Virus record (IMG/VR): IMGVR_UViG_3300000116_000083 | Location: 1-34,701 of that record | Origin: a virus | DNA: 34,701 nt | Strand: one strand, 5' to 3' | Shown here: positions 7,974-16,081 of the stretch, piece by piece | How the letters are laid out: every line of letters starts with the position of its first letter | Position numbering within the stretch: the stretch's first letter is position 1 | Notes under the pieces: model-generated | What the model was told of the DNA's origin: nothing | Seen by the model: the letters and a program-made list of their open reading frames with translations, nothing else | The model's database searches: none | Made by a program: the position numbers and the translations under genes

Positions 7974-9476
7974 ATGGAATTAAAAGATTACCTTCTAAGC
8001 AACTTTGATTGTAATATTAAAGCTTTGCATAAAGAAGACTTCGATAAGTTTGGGGTCTCTGAAGGTTCTATAGCGGAAGCTGCTAAATCTCTTATTCCAG
8101 AAGATTTTGATCCGTCTGATAATATAGACGTACTGCCTGTAGTTTTTAATCTAGCTGTTGTTAATGAATTTAATAAAAACGGTGATGGAATTGATTCTGC
8201 TACAGCTGTTGACGCAGTTAAGAGGTTTATAAACAAGCCTATCAACATAGAGCATAAGAAACAAAAAATTGTAGGGCATATTATAAATGCTTCTTTCTCA
8301 GAGGAAGAATTCGATTTTAAAGACTATGATGTTACTTCATATGCCGACAAAACAAAACCTTACTACATTAATGCCGCAGGTTTGATCTACAGGAATATAT
8401 TCCCAGATCTTGCTAAAGCTATCGAAGAAGCTTCTGAAGAAGAATCTTCCGAATATCAAAGCGTATCTACCAGTTGGGAGTTAGCTTTTAAAAATTATAA
8501 GGTCGTCTATGGGTCTGATAGACTAGACGAATGCCAAGTAGCCGAAGGAAAAGACGCTGAAGAACTTAAACAATATGTTAAAGGATTCGGTGGTAAAGGC
8601 AAGGATGAAAATGGTACTCCAGTACATCGTTTGATACATGGAGAGACCTATCCTTTAGGTGCAGCTTTAACCTATAACCCTGCCGCTAGGGTTAAAGGTG
8701 TTTATCTTATGGAAGATAAAAATGAAATTACTGAGATTAAAAAATCAGAAAAAATTTCCCTCAATGCGGAAAACAATGTAAAAACCAATAAATTCGATAT
8801 ATTTGATATGGATACTGAACAATTCGAACAGTTAATGACCAAGGTAGCAGAAAACGTTGCCTCTGTAGTCAAGAAGGACGATCAAGCCAGCTCTGTTGGT
8901 GAGATTATGCGTGATGCTCTTTCCGAGCATTCCGAGACATGGAAATCAAAGGTTCAACTTGAAGCAGAAGCTCGTGAAAAAGCCGAACAAGACCTTGCTG
9001 AGATGAAAGCTTCTTTTGAAAGCGTTCAATCTGACTTGAGTGCTCTTAAGTCGGAAGTCGAAGCTCAGGCTGCTGTTGAACTTTTCAATTCTAGAATGAC
9101 TTTCCTAGATGACACTTATGACTTCTCTAAAGAGGAGCTTGAGTATGTTGTCGCGGAATTAAAGGTCGTAGAAGCTTCTGACGAAGCTTTTGAGACATTC
9201 AAGGGTAAACTCACGGTTCTCTTTGCTCACAAAGCTAAGGAGGCTATTGCCGCTAAGGAGGAAGAGATTAATTCTCGTATCGAGGAAGCTATTGCTTCTA
9301 AGGTACAAGAGGCTACTTCTCCAGAGCCAGAGGTTTCAGAAGCCTCTGAAGAGGAAGAACTTGAAGTCGAAGAGACCACCGAAGCATCTCTCCCAAATAA
9401 TAATGGGGAAGCTGCAGAACCAATTTCTTTGATCAATAAACTAAAAGAAAACTTCTCTGTAGAAGTTACAAAATAA
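7974..9476 (+). CDS. Prohead protease fused to scaffold domain
   Basis: A 500-residue protein from the ATG at 7974. Residues about 50-245 resemble the T4/HK97-type prohead serine protease fold. NKPINIEHKKQKIVGHI carries a probable catalytic His94, and YQSVSTSWEL carries the probable catalytic Ser at 165 or 167. Residues about 280-500 are acidic, Ala/Glu-rich and coiled-coil-like, typical of a scaffold. Fusions of protease and scaffold let the protease remove the scaffold, and itself, during capsid maturation. It lies between the portal and the decoration and capsid genes, as expected. The frame also opens at a GTG at 7959 (505 residues), but that GTG is part of a promoter-like motif, so I prefer the ATG. 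Confidence 0.8.
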   Translation: MELKDYLLSNFDCNIKALHKEDFDKFGVSEGSIAEAAKSLIPEDFDPSDNIDVLPVVFNLAVVNEFNKNGDGIDSATAVDAVKRFINKPINIEHKKQKIVGHIINASFSEEEFDFKDYDVTSYADKTKPYYINAAGLIYRNIFPDLAKAIEEASEEESSEYQSVSTSWELAFKNYKVVYGSDRLDECQVAEGKDAEELKQYVKGFGGKGKDENGTPVHRLIHGETYPLGAALTYNPAARVKGVYLMEDKNEITEIKKSEKISLNAENNVKTNKFDIFDMDTEQFEQLMTKVAENVASVVKKDDQASSVGEIMRDALSEHSETWKSKVQLEAEAREKAEQDLAEMKASFESVQSDLSALKSEVEAQAAVELFNSRMTFLDDTYDFSKEELEYVVAELKVVEASDEAFETFKGKLTVLFAHKAKEAIAAKEEEINSRIEEAIASKVQEATSPEPEVSEASEEEELEVEETTEASLPNNNGEAAEPISLINKLKENFSVEVTK

Positions 9477-9505
9477 ACAAAAAAATCTAACTTAATTATA
9501 TTATT

Positions 9506-10093
9506 ATGGCTAGCGAAATTACAAATATGCTCCCCTTCCGCCAATATAGCGACAACGATGTTGTCAATATGTTCGCTCTGGAAGATGCTAGTACCTCCAT
9601 TGGTGCTGGTACTGTTGTGAAGGTTAAGAATACCACTGATGGTCTTAACGCTGATTTTGCCCACGGGCAAGCTGGAGACAACTACCTTAATGTACAAGGT
9701 AATGCTTACTCTCCTGAAATCGTAAATCCCCTCAAAGTTCAAAAAGCTGGAGACGGAGATGTTGCTCTTGGAATTACTCTTCGCGATGTTCGCGAGACTG
9801 ATGAAAATGGAGAGAAACTTCGTTTCTACCCTCAGAAAAAAGAGGAGCTTCAGTGCGTTGTCTCTGGAGAGACGATCCCTGTTGCAACCAAGGGTATTTT
9901 CACCCTCATGGCTAGCGCCTTCTCAGGCTCTGTTGTTCCTGCTCCTCTTGCTGAGTTGAAGGTTTCTGCTGGCGGCACCCTTGCTATTAATGGCAATGGC
10001 AGTGTTGTTGGTCAGATTCTTGCTACTGGAAAGCGTGAAGGATCTGCTGATACTCATGCTGGTGGATATGCAATCGCAAAACTTAACTTCTAA
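9506..10093 (+). CDS. Putative capsid decoration (cement) protein
   Basis: A 195-residue, beta-rich protein next to the major capsid gene. Its features include GAGTVVKVKN near the N-terminus, ALGITLRDVRETDENG in the middle and an ETIPVATKGIFTL segment. Small beta-rich proteins at this spot usually decorate or stabilise the capsid. The low-complexity Gly/Ala/Val segment near 145-175 suits an exposed loop. Its codons are richer in C/G-ending forms than those of most neighbours and resemble the capsid gene, which suggests high expression. There is no Shine-Dalgarno sequence; the leader is A/T-rich (TTATATTATT). Function is inferred from position and composition. Confidence 0.6.
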   Translation: MASEITNMLPFRQYSDNDVVNMFALEDASTSIGAGTVVKVKNTTDGLNADFAHGQAGDNYLNVQGNAYSPEIVNPLKVQKAGDGDVALGITLRDVRETDENGEKLRFYPQKKEELQCVVSGETIPVATKGIFTLMASAFSGSVVPAPLAELKVSAGGTLAINGNGSVVGQILATGKREGSADTHAGGYAIAKLNF

Positions 10094-10108
10094 TTTTACT
10101 CACAGATT

Positions 10109-11251
10109 ATGAAAATTACTATTAAAAGAACTGAAGATCAGTTAGCCCTAGTTCGCGCTATGGGTTCAAATAATCGTGAAGAGGCTTTCGAAGCACAGGC
10201 AGCTGTTGCAGAACTTCTTGGACCAGTGGTCACTGAAGTTATCAATAACGCAGTTACTGTAGGGAATCTTTTCACCACCTTGACTTATCAAGCTGATGAC
10301 AATCCATCCCTTCCTTTGGATCTCTTCCACGACATCACGGAAGAAGACTATATAAACGTTTACTCCCAGCAAGTTGCTGGTGGTCTTCCTTATAGCCAAG
10401 TCTTCCCTGCTCATAACGAGCTTAAGTTTAGCACTTACACCCTCGATAGCGCACTTGCTTTCGACCGTAAGTATGCTAAGAAGGCTCGCGTTGACGTTGT
10501 TTCCAAAACCTTTACTCGCATGGCTCAAGAAGTTATGCTTAAGCAAGAGCGTACCGCATTCAATGTGTTGGCAACTGCTCTCGTAAAAGGTAATTCGACT
10601 GGCGCTGCTGGTGGACATCTTATTGGCTCTGCATCTGAAAGCACAATGGTCCTTGACGATTTCAACCGACTTATCACCAAGTCTAAGCGTATTAATAGCT
10701 CATGGGCTAGCGGTACTCCTGTTGGTGGATCGAAGGTTGGAGTAACCGATCTTCTCGCTTCACCAGAAATGGTAGAGAAGCTTCGTGGTATGGCTTATAA
10801 CCCAATCAACACTGCTGGGGCTAACGGAACTACTCCTACTGGAGCTGCTTCTGGACTTGCTGCTCCTGAGACTCTTCGTGAGCAACTCTACAGCGGTGCT
10901 GGGCTTCCTAGCTTCTATGGTATCAATATCATCGAAGTTCTCGAAATGGGAATTGGTCAGCGTTTCAACAAGATCTTTGGTGCTGTTGTTGCTTCTGAAG
11001 GCGCAAGTGTTATTGGAGGAGGAAACTCAGGAAACTTTGACCTCGCTGACGATGAAGTCGTTATCGGTGTTGATCGTTCTCGTGATGTTCTTCTCCGTCC
11101 TGTTGTCCTCGACGAAGGATCAACTGGCGAACTCAACGTTCTCGTTGATGACCAGTTCTCTGTACGTCAGAACAAGATTGGATACTACGGTAAGGTTGAA
11201 GAGGGTCGCGTCTGTATTGATGATCGCGCTCTTTGCGGAATCGTTGCGTAA
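10109..11251 (+). CDS. Major capsid protein
   Basis: A 380-residue protein located after the protease-scaffold and decoration genes and followed by a strong terminator, the classic place for the main capsid subunit. It starts with an amphipathic, charged helix of about 60 residues (residues 1-60, with EEAFEAQAAVAELLG) that may act as a scaffold-like or N-arm segment, followed by a mixed alpha/beta body. Later segments such as YGINIIEVLEMGIGQRFNKIFG fit capsid proteins of the HK97 fold. Codon choice is the most C/G-ending in the window (CGT, CTC, AAG), consistent with very high expression. I see no exact signature motif, so the call rests on context, length and codon bias. Confidence 0.85.
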   Translation: MKITIKRTEDQLALVRAMGSNNREEAFEAQAAVAELLGPVVTEVINNAVTVGNLFTTLTYQADDNPSLPLDLFHDITEEDYINVYSQQVAGGLPYSQVFPAHNELKFSTYTLDSALAFDRKYAKKARVDVVSKTFTRMAQEVMLKQERTAFNVLATALVKGNSTGAAGGHLIGSASESTMVLDDFNRLITKSKRINSSWASGTPVGGSKVGVTDLLASPEMVEKLRGMAYNPINTAGANGTTPTGAASGLAAPETLREQLYSGAGLPSFYGINIIEVLEMGIGQRFNKIFGAVVASEGASVIGGGNSGNFDLADDEVVIGVDRSRDVLLRPVVLDEGSTGELNVLVDDQFSVRQNKIGYYGKVEEGRVCIDDRALCGIVA

Positions 11252-11270
11252 TACAGGTTACTATAAATTT

Positions 11271-11304
11271 AAGAGTCGCTCTGAAAGGGGCGGCTCTTTT
11301 TTTT
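11271..11304 (+). terminator. Intrinsic terminator after the major capsid gene
   Basis: AAGAGTCGCTCT (11271-11282) pairs with GGGGCGGCTCTT (11287-11298) in a 12-bp stem with three G-T wobbles and a GAAA tetraloop, followed by a T-run (11297-11304). This is a textbook rho-independent terminator on the plus strand. Confidence 0.92.
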
Positions 11305-11313
11305 GACTTTTTA

Positions 11314-11320
11314 GTGTAAT
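11314..11320 (+). promoter_or_regulatory. GTGTAAT motif directly after the capsid terminator
   Basis: GTGTAAT starts 10 nt after the terminator T-run and 23 nt before the next ATG. Since transcription stops just upstream, a promoter is needed here, which makes this one of the best-supported copies. Confidence 0.55.
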
Positions 11321-11336
11321 ATTATCATAATAAGAT

Positions 11337-11783
11337 ATGGAAACTGACGAAAATAATTCAGAAGAGGTAGAAATCGTTGTAGCTAAAGAAGAACCTGCGA
11401 ACGATACAGAAAAGCAGAAAGCTTCTATGCAAGAATTTATAGTTGCTGATGGGAAGCAGCGGGACGACAAAGAAGAAGAGATTAAAAAAGTAAAGGAACT
11501 TGAAGATCTTTTGGGAATTGAACAAATGAACCCATTTAAAACGCTAGATAAAGATATCTTTGAACAGAATTTATCTTCTATGTCTGTTTCTGATATTAGC
11601 AATATGTGCCAAAACGTAGGTATTAATCCACCCCCTTACGTCAATCAGATGAAAAAATCTCTTTCTACCGCCTTTGATCTATATGCGAGAAAACATAATG
11701 TTACAGTACAAGGCCAAGCTAAACCTATCATTGATAAAAGTTCCCCAGATTATGATTCTGTTGTAAGGTTATTCAAAGACTAA
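11337..11783 (+). CDS. Unrecognised acidic protein between capsid and connector genes
   Basis: A 148-residue protein. The first 60 residues are acidic and probably disordered (many E, D and K). The second half has a helix-turn-helix-like shape, with SVSDISNMCQNVGINPPP followed by a basic helix, which recalls SAP-like folds but not convincingly. It is the first gene after the capsid terminator and lies just before the connector-like genes, so a head-completion or packaging-related role is possible. No family is recognised. Confidence 0.6.
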   Translation: METDENNSEEVEIVVAKEEPANDTEKQKASMQEFIVADGKQRDDKEEEIKKVKELEDLLGIEQMNPFKTLDKDIFEQNLSSMSVSDISNMCQNVGINPPPYVNQMKKSLSTAFDLYARKHNVTVQGQAKPIIDKSSPDYDSVVRLFKD

Positions 11784-11786
11784 TCT

Positions 11787-12308
11787 ATGAATGATCTTGG
11801 TAGACTCGCGACAGATATTGTTAACTATGAATTCTCTGAAGATAGACAGAGATTTCCTGTCTCTTACGTGTCTGGTTGGCTAGATGCCAATATAGGAGAG
11901 CTTAATGGTTTATTGAATGAAGAGTTTTATATAAACTCCACTGGAGCTATTGAGTTAGAAGTTGGTTCTGGACTACTTCCAGTAGAAGAAAATATTTATT
12001 CTACTATGTACGAGATCCATTATTATGAAAAAGCATCTAGAGACGCTCTAAGAGGTTTTGTCTACAATGCTGAAGATGATTGGCTAACCTTAAAAGAAGG
12101 TGATACCACTATTCAAAGGCAGAATAAGAACTCAGTTGCTAAAACATTTTTTGAACTTAAAGAATCTACTGAGAAAAAACTTAATGATCTTGTCGGCAAG
12201 TACAATGTTTACAAGTCAAATCCCTCACAGGTCGCTGGTCTTGACGGGGCTGGTCCTATTGATTCTTATGATGGATACAGCTCTAGAAGTTACTACAGAG
12301 GATTCTAA
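11787..12308 (+). CDS. Putative head-tail connector protein
   Basis: A 173-residue protein, helical at the N-terminus (DLGRLATDIVNYEF, YVSGWLDANIGELNGLL) and polar/Tyr-rich at the C-terminus. It is the first of a run of small genes between capsid and tail tube, where connector (gp6/gp15-like adaptor) proteins are usually encoded. The call is by position and helical character only. It shares a TAATG overlap with the next gene. Confidence 0.5.
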   Translation: MNDLGRLATDIVNYEFSEDRQRFPVSYVSGWLDANIGELNGLLNEEFYINSTGAIELEVGSGLLPVEENIYSTMYEIHYYEKASRDALRGFVYNAEDDWLTLKEGDTTIQRQNKNSVAKTFFELKESTEKKLNDLVGKYNVYKSNPSQVAGLDGAGPIDSYDGYSSRSYYRGF

Positions 12309-12757
12309 TGGCATCTTTACTTACATCAGCCCAAAAAAGATCTTTGCAGAATGTTTTCACTAATGTTCACGATACTTTTGCTAGAGATATCTATGTGTTT
12401 GTTGAAAAACGAATAGCTACCAGACCTTCTGTAGCAAGTTATAATCCTTTGTACGGGAAGGCCAAGGATGCTTCTCAAGTAAGCGGGAAAACTGTTTTAA
12501 CTAAATTCACTTTTAAAGCTAGAATCTTCCATGAAAATGATCAAGGAGAAAATGTTTTAGATGGCAATGGCCAACTGAACCTGAAGTCTTCTGATGGAAG
12601 AGTCCGAATAAAAGTTGATGAGAAAGCTTACGAGAAAATCAAAATATGTTCTAGAATCGAAGTGGATGACATCTTGTATGTAGTTGATTCAGACGCTAAG
12701 AGCGTTGGCCCATTTTCCGCTACATTCTTCATGTTATATCTAAAACGAGAGAACTGA
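12308..12757 (+). CDS. Putative head-closure / neck protein
   Basis: A 149-residue protein with a helical start (SAQKRSLQNVFTNVHDTFARDIYVFVEKR) and a beta-rich end, including RIKVDEKAYEKIKICSRIEVDDILYVVDSD. This arrangement, helix followed by a small beta barrel around a binding site for the next ring, suits head-closure proteins. The position is right for that role, but I see no diagnostic motif. It is joined to both neighbours by overlaps, TAATG and TGATG, which suggests coupled translation in fixed ratios. Confidence 0.5.
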   Translation: MASLLTSAQKRSLQNVFTNVHDTFARDIYVFVEKRIATRPSVASYNPLYGKAKDASQVSGKTVLTKFTFKARIFHENDQGENVLDGNGQLNLKSSDGRVRIKVDEKAYEKIKICSRIEVDDILYVVDSDAKSVGPFSATFFMLYLKREN

Positions 12758-13383
12758 TGCCTAAGCCTTTTTTATCTGCTACAAAATTTGTGGTTGAGAT
12801 TAATCGCGCTCAATTACTTAAGGATATCACCTTTAAAAACTCAAGGGCTACTACGATGGAACTTCGTAAAGAATTGGCCCCTAAGATAGAAGAGGCTCAA
12901 AAGAAACTGGTAAGAGATTTTAGCTCTCATGCAGTCACTCGCGAATTGCAGAGTGGACCCAACGCTCCAAACATAAGTGGATCATTAAATGGATATGGTA
13001 ACCTGTTTTCCTTTATAGGTTTTGATTCTGGAGCAAATCCCACCGATGTGATTCAGACATTGCTCTCTGAGAAAATGAGATTTAAAGTTAGAGCTGTTTC
13101 CAGTGGCAGATTTAAAGTTACGGTTTTTGTACCCACAAAAGAAGAAATTTTTGCAATCACCCCCTTACCTTGGGCTTCTGGCTCTAGTTGGGCGGAAGGT
13201 ATAGAGAAAGGTATAAGCAACTTAGGTAGTTATCTTTATAGCTCTGCTGGATTTGGTCGTTCTAATTCTGGTACAGGTATCCAGATTAAAAATAGTAAAA
13301 AGAGTGTAACATTTAAGGAGACTCCTTATATTTCAGCTTTATTTGATGGACTGAAAAAGAGTTTACAAAGATTAGACAAATGA
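12757..13383 (+). CDS. Putative neck / tail-completion protein
   Basis: A 208-residue protein. An amphipathic N-terminal helix region (MELRKELAPKIEEAQKKLV) is followed by a glycine-rich segment and a conserved-looking stretch LPWASGSSWAEGIEKGISNL near residues 130-150, then a short C-terminal helix. The PW-x-x-G-x-SW pattern and its location between head-closure and tail-tube genes suit a neck or tail-completion protein. It is followed by an ATGA overlap. The specific role, such as tail terminator, cannot be settled from sequence alone. Confidence 0.45.
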   Translation: MPKPFLSATKFVVEINRAQLLKDITFKNSRATTMELRKELAPKIEEAQKKLVRDFSSHAVTRELQSGPNAPNISGSLNGYGNLFSFIGFDSGANPTDVIQTLLSEKMRFKVRAVSSGRFKVTVFVPTKEEIFAITPLPWASGSSWAEGIEKGISNLGSYLYSSAGFGRSNSGTGIQIKNSKKSVTFKETPYISALFDGLKKSLQRLDK

Positions 13384-14258
13384 AAGCTCAATTTGACCAG
13401 AATGTTTTATCCAGTTTTTATCTCTGGTTGGAGAATCGTTTACTCCGAGATGATACAAAAGCTTACTTAACAGAAGTTAAAAATTCTTTTAAATATGTAG
13501 AATTTAACAATGTTCCATCTGACATGATTGCCTATCAGGGTCAATTTAGACAATTAGTCGCTGAATCGAATGTAGATACACCTAACTCAGGATTTTATGT
13601 TGGAGATACTTTTATCACTGGTAACTCTGCAGGGAATGATGGGGTTCATATAGATTATCAAAACGGCAGGATTCTTTTCCCGAAGCTCTCTGGTACAGGC
13701 ATGACTATATCAGGGTTATCTACTGTAAAAGAAGTTAACACATATATCGCGCACGATAATGAGGCTGATTTTATAATGCATTCTGATTTTATTGAGGATG
13801 GAACGGGTACAGACCCCTACTTGTACAAAAAAGAGAAACCATTAGATGAAACTACTTATTTCTTACCTGCATGTTTTGTTTCTTTAGCTTCGTCTTCTAA
13901 TGAAGAATTTGCTTTTGGAGGAGAAGAGAATACAGAGACAAGAGTTAGGGTGATGGTTCTGACAAAAGATTCTTATATTTTGGATTCAGTAATATCTAGA
14001 TTGAGAGACACAGCTAGAGAGCAAATCACTCATATTCCATACGAAGAATTTCCGTACGGGTACTCTTATTCTATCAAGAATTTCCCTTATAAATATGATA
14101 CCTTAAAGGCTAGCCAAACTAATCCAATGACTTCTCATATAGATAAGGTTTCTGTATCAAAAGTGGTCTCCGAAAGTATTCGTGAAGAATTAAATAGGAA
14201 CTTTTCTATTGGGTTTATTGACTTCGATTTGTCTACTTACAGGTTCCCTCGTTTGTAA
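13380..14258 (+). CDS. Putative tail terminator / tail-completion protein
   Basis: A 292-residue protein directly before the tail tube gene. It is mixed alpha/beta, with an N-terminal helix (LSSFYLWLENRLLRDD), a beta-rich middle, and a segment near 170-215 (FVSLASSSNEEFAFGGEENTETRVRVMVL) that resembles the core of tail-completion proteins capping the tube. Its length exceeds the typical terminator protein, so it may carry an additional domain. The assignment is mainly positional. A GTGTAATA motif follows its stop codon by 4 nt. Confidence 0.45.
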   Translation: MKAQFDQNVLSSFYLWLENRLLRDDTKAYLTEVKNSFKYVEFNNVPSDMIAYQGQFRQLVAESNVDTPNSGFYVGDTFITGNSAGNDGVHIDYQNGRILFPKLSGTGMTISGLSTVKEVNTYIAHDNEADFIMHSDFIEDGTGTDPYLYKKEKPLDETTYFLPACFVSLASSSNEEFAFGGEENTETRVRVMVLTKDSYILDSVISRLRDTAREQITHIPYEEFPYGYSYSIKNFPYKYDTLKASQTNPMTSHIDKVSVSKVVSESIREELNRNFSIGFIDFDLSTYRFPRL

Positions 14259-14262
14259 AATC

Positions 14263-14270
14263 GTGTAATA
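14263..14270 (+). promoter_or_regulatory. GTGTAATA motif before the tail tube gene
   Basis: GTGTAATA lies in the 34-nt gap before the tube-like gene and starts 30 nt before its ATG. It shares ATCGTGTAATAAG with the copy at 23501, in an unrelated gene context, which argues against coincidence. Confidence 0.5.
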
Positions 14271-14292
14271 AGAAGAAACCTTTCTATAGAAT

Positions 14293-15552
14293 ATGGCCTC
14301 AAGAACAAGAATTATATCACAAAACAAAGCAGTTTACGCTTCAACAACTGGAATCCACGGTGGTGGGTCTAATTTAGAGTTAAAACCCCAGCAACTCAAT
14401 AGAATTGACACATTGTCTTTCGATATTGATTTGGCGGGTAGTAGGCAAGATATCCGTGAATTCGGTCAATTGTCTCGTATCGGAGTTCAGACTATGTCGG
14501 ACATTGCCCCAAGCGTTTCTTTAGGTTACTACCTAGGAGATGGAAAGAACGAAATTCTTCTCGGATTATACAGTGCAGGTGCCGAAAGGACAGGCACTAC
14601 CGCACCTTTAACTGGATCTATTGTTTCTGGAATTACAGCAGAAGACCCAGATTACAGGGAGAAGAACCTTTATGTTGTGACCTCGAAAGAAGGAGAAGAT
14701 GCATTTAATCAAGTCGCTTTCGAATCCCAGAGAGCTTCTCATGACGTTATTGGTTTTGGAAACTGCGTCCTAACTAATTACACAGCGAACTTTGCAGTTG
14801 GAGAGATACCAAGGGCGGATGTCGAAATGGAAGCTTCAAACATAGTCTTTTGGACTGGGTCTAGCTCAGGTTTAAGGAACCCAGCCATTAATGAAGATGG
14901 AGGGAGAGTAGATGCTGGTATGATTTCGCTACCTGCGCCCAATACTGGAGCTGACGAGATCCTTGTGTTAAGACCTGATGATGTGCATGTAGAATTTGCT
15001 AATAATAACATAAGTTCAAGTATTCCAGCTGCTTACAATTCTGCTCTTGTTGGTGGAACTCACTTTGGAGATGTTTGCGTACAGAGCTGCTCTGTTGAGC
15101 TTCCATTGTCTCGCGGGAATATCGAATGCCTAGGAAAAGAAAGAGCATATGCAAAACCTCTTGAATTCCCAATTAATGTTACTCTTAATATGAGTGCTGT
15201 TCTAAAGAACTTCTCTGCAGGATCTTTAGAAAGAGTTCTCACAGGTACCGCTGGAGATAACAAAACCGACATTAAACTTTCAATTAAAAGAGACAATGGA
15301 GATTTGGCCCAGTATTATGAGTTTAAAAATTGTTATTTAGATAATCAGTCTTTCTCTCAAGGATTGGATGATAACGAAACTGTAGATTTGACATTTAGTA
15401 CTCAAATCGGAGGTTCTTCAAATACTAACGAAGGTATTTTTTGGAGTGGTCAAGCTGGTGCAACAGACAATGTTACTGCTTTACTTGCAAAAGGAGCAGC
15501 ACAGTCCCCCGCAGATGGTTTCTTCGCTCATCAGCCTTTATCACCAGAATAG
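14293..15552 (+). CDS. Putative major tail (tube) protein
   Basis: A 419-residue, beta-rich protein. Its place fits the tube subunit: after the completion genes, before the chaperone-like pair and the tape measure, bounded by its own upstream promoter-like motif and a strong downstream terminator as expected for a very abundant protein. Segments such as DTLSFDIDLAGSRQDIREFG and YYEFKNCYLDNQSFSQGLDD followed by ETVDLTFSTQIG resemble the last strands of tube-fold proteins. It is larger than most tube subunits, so it probably has an extra surface domain. No sheath-like gene accompanies it, which points to a non-contractile tail. Confidence 0.7.
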   Translation: MASRTRIISQNKAVYASTTGIHGGGSNLELKPQQLNRIDTLSFDIDLAGSRQDIREFGQLSRIGVQTMSDIAPSVSLGYYLGDGKNEILLGLYSAGAERTGTTAPLTGSIVSGITAEDPDYREKNLYVVTSKEGEDAFNQVAFESQRASHDVIGFGNCVLTNYTANFAVGEIPRADVEMEASNIVFWTGSSSGLRNPAINEDGGRVDAGMISLPAPNTGADEILVLRPDDVHVEFANNNISSSIPAAYNSALVGGTHFGDVCVQSCSVELPLSRGNIECLGKERAYAKPLEFPINVTLNMSAVLKNFSAGSLERVLTGTAGDNKTDIKLSIKRDNGDLAQYYEFKNCYLDNQSFSQGLDDNETVDLTFSTQIGGSSNTNEGIFWSGQAGATDNVTALLAKGAAQSPADGFFAHQPLSPE

Positions 15553-15576
15553 TAAACAATCTAACTATTGTATTTC

Positions 15577-15607
15577 AAAAAGCCTCATCGAAAGATGGGG
15601 CTTTTTT
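15577..15607 (+). terminator. Intrinsic terminator after the tail tube gene
   Basis: AAAAAGCCTCATC (15577-15589) pairs with GATGGGGCTTTTT (15594-15606) in a 13-bp stem with one G-T wobble and a GAAA tetraloop, ending in a T-run (15602-15607). It shares the GAAA loop with the capsid terminator. The GTGTAAT motif begins at the next base. Confidence 0.92.
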
Positions 15608-15614
15608 GTGTAAT
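15608..15614 (+). promoter_or_regulatory. GTGTAAT motif abutting the tube terminator
   Basis: GTGTAAT starts at the base after the terminator T-run and 16 nt before the next ATG. This is the tightest terminator-plus-motif pair in the window. It also shares its downstream sequence (TAGTTTT) with the copy before the tape measure. Confidence 0.6.
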
Positions 15615-15623
15615 ATAGTTTTG

Positions 15624-16022
15624 ATGTTAGTTTATCAAGATATCACTGGGTATAGCAACTCTGTAATTAATTTAGAGTTTAATATAGATCATACAGAATC
15701 TGGATTTAAAGTCGCAATTGGTTCTGGGGTCAATTCAGCCAACGGCTTAGAGTATTCTGGTATTTTATTTACTGGCCAAAGCGGTTATATCTTCGATCAA
15801 GATGGTGACTTTGTAGGTGGCTATAGACATGATGTACCGTTTTCTATAGAAACTCATATCCATGAAGACTGCCATGTATCTTACTACATGGATGAATCCT
15901 TGATTAAAAACAACTATACGACTTTAACACATAAGCCGATAAGGGTTGAGTTTGAAAAAATAGGACAGTCATCTCTAGAGATAACAAACAAAGGCGACTC
16001 TTCTTGTAAATTGACTTATTAA
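15624..16022 (+). CDS. Unrecognised small protein between tube and chaperone genes
   Basis: A 132-residue protein starting at the ATG that follows the terminator-plus-motif pair. The frame is open further upstream, from 15441, but that part lies inside the tube gene and crosses the terminator. It is beta-rich (LVYQDITGYSNSVINLEFNI near the start, then VAIGSGVNS and ILFTGQSGYIF). LVYQ-x-ITGY also occurs as LVYQTGITGY in the LamG-like tail protein at 25135-26532, hinting at shared fold or partner. It may be a minor tail or decoration protein. No family is recognised. Confidence 0.6.
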   Translation: MLVYQDITGYSNSVINLEFNIDHTESGFKVAIGSGVNSANGLEYSGILFTGQSGYIFDQDGDFVGGYRHDVPFSIETHIHEDCHVSYYMDESLIKNNYTTLTHKPIRVEFEKIGQSSLEITNKGDSSCKLTY

Positions 16023-16043
16023 AATATAATAATTGAATTTCAT

Positions 16044-16073
16044 AAGATAAAACTGATAATATATCAGTATCTT
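16044..16073 (+). repeat. Hairpin in the gap before the first chaperone-like gene
   Basis: ACTGATA (16052-16058) pairs perfectly with TATCAGT (16062-16068) around an ATA loop. Outside it AAGAT (16044-16048) pairs with ATCTT (16069-16073), leaving AAA bulged. There is no T-tract, so it may be an RNA processing, stabilising or operator site. It ends 8 nt before the next ATG. Confidence 0.5.
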
Positions 16074-16081
16074 ACTAATTT

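Noticed and set aside
9227-9742. Minus-strand open frame of 171 codons across the protease-scaffold and decoration genes
   Set aside because: It is a Ser-rich mirror of acidic coding sequence and crosses two well-supported genes.
13304-13310. GTGTAAC inside the neck-like gene, 76 nt before the next ATG
   Set aside because: It lies within coding sequence and farther from a start than the other copies, so chance occurrence is as likely.
15441-15623. Longer frame for the 132-residue protein starting within the tube gene
   Set aside because: It would be read through the tube gene end and the terminator hairpin; the ATG at 15624 follows the promoter-like motif.
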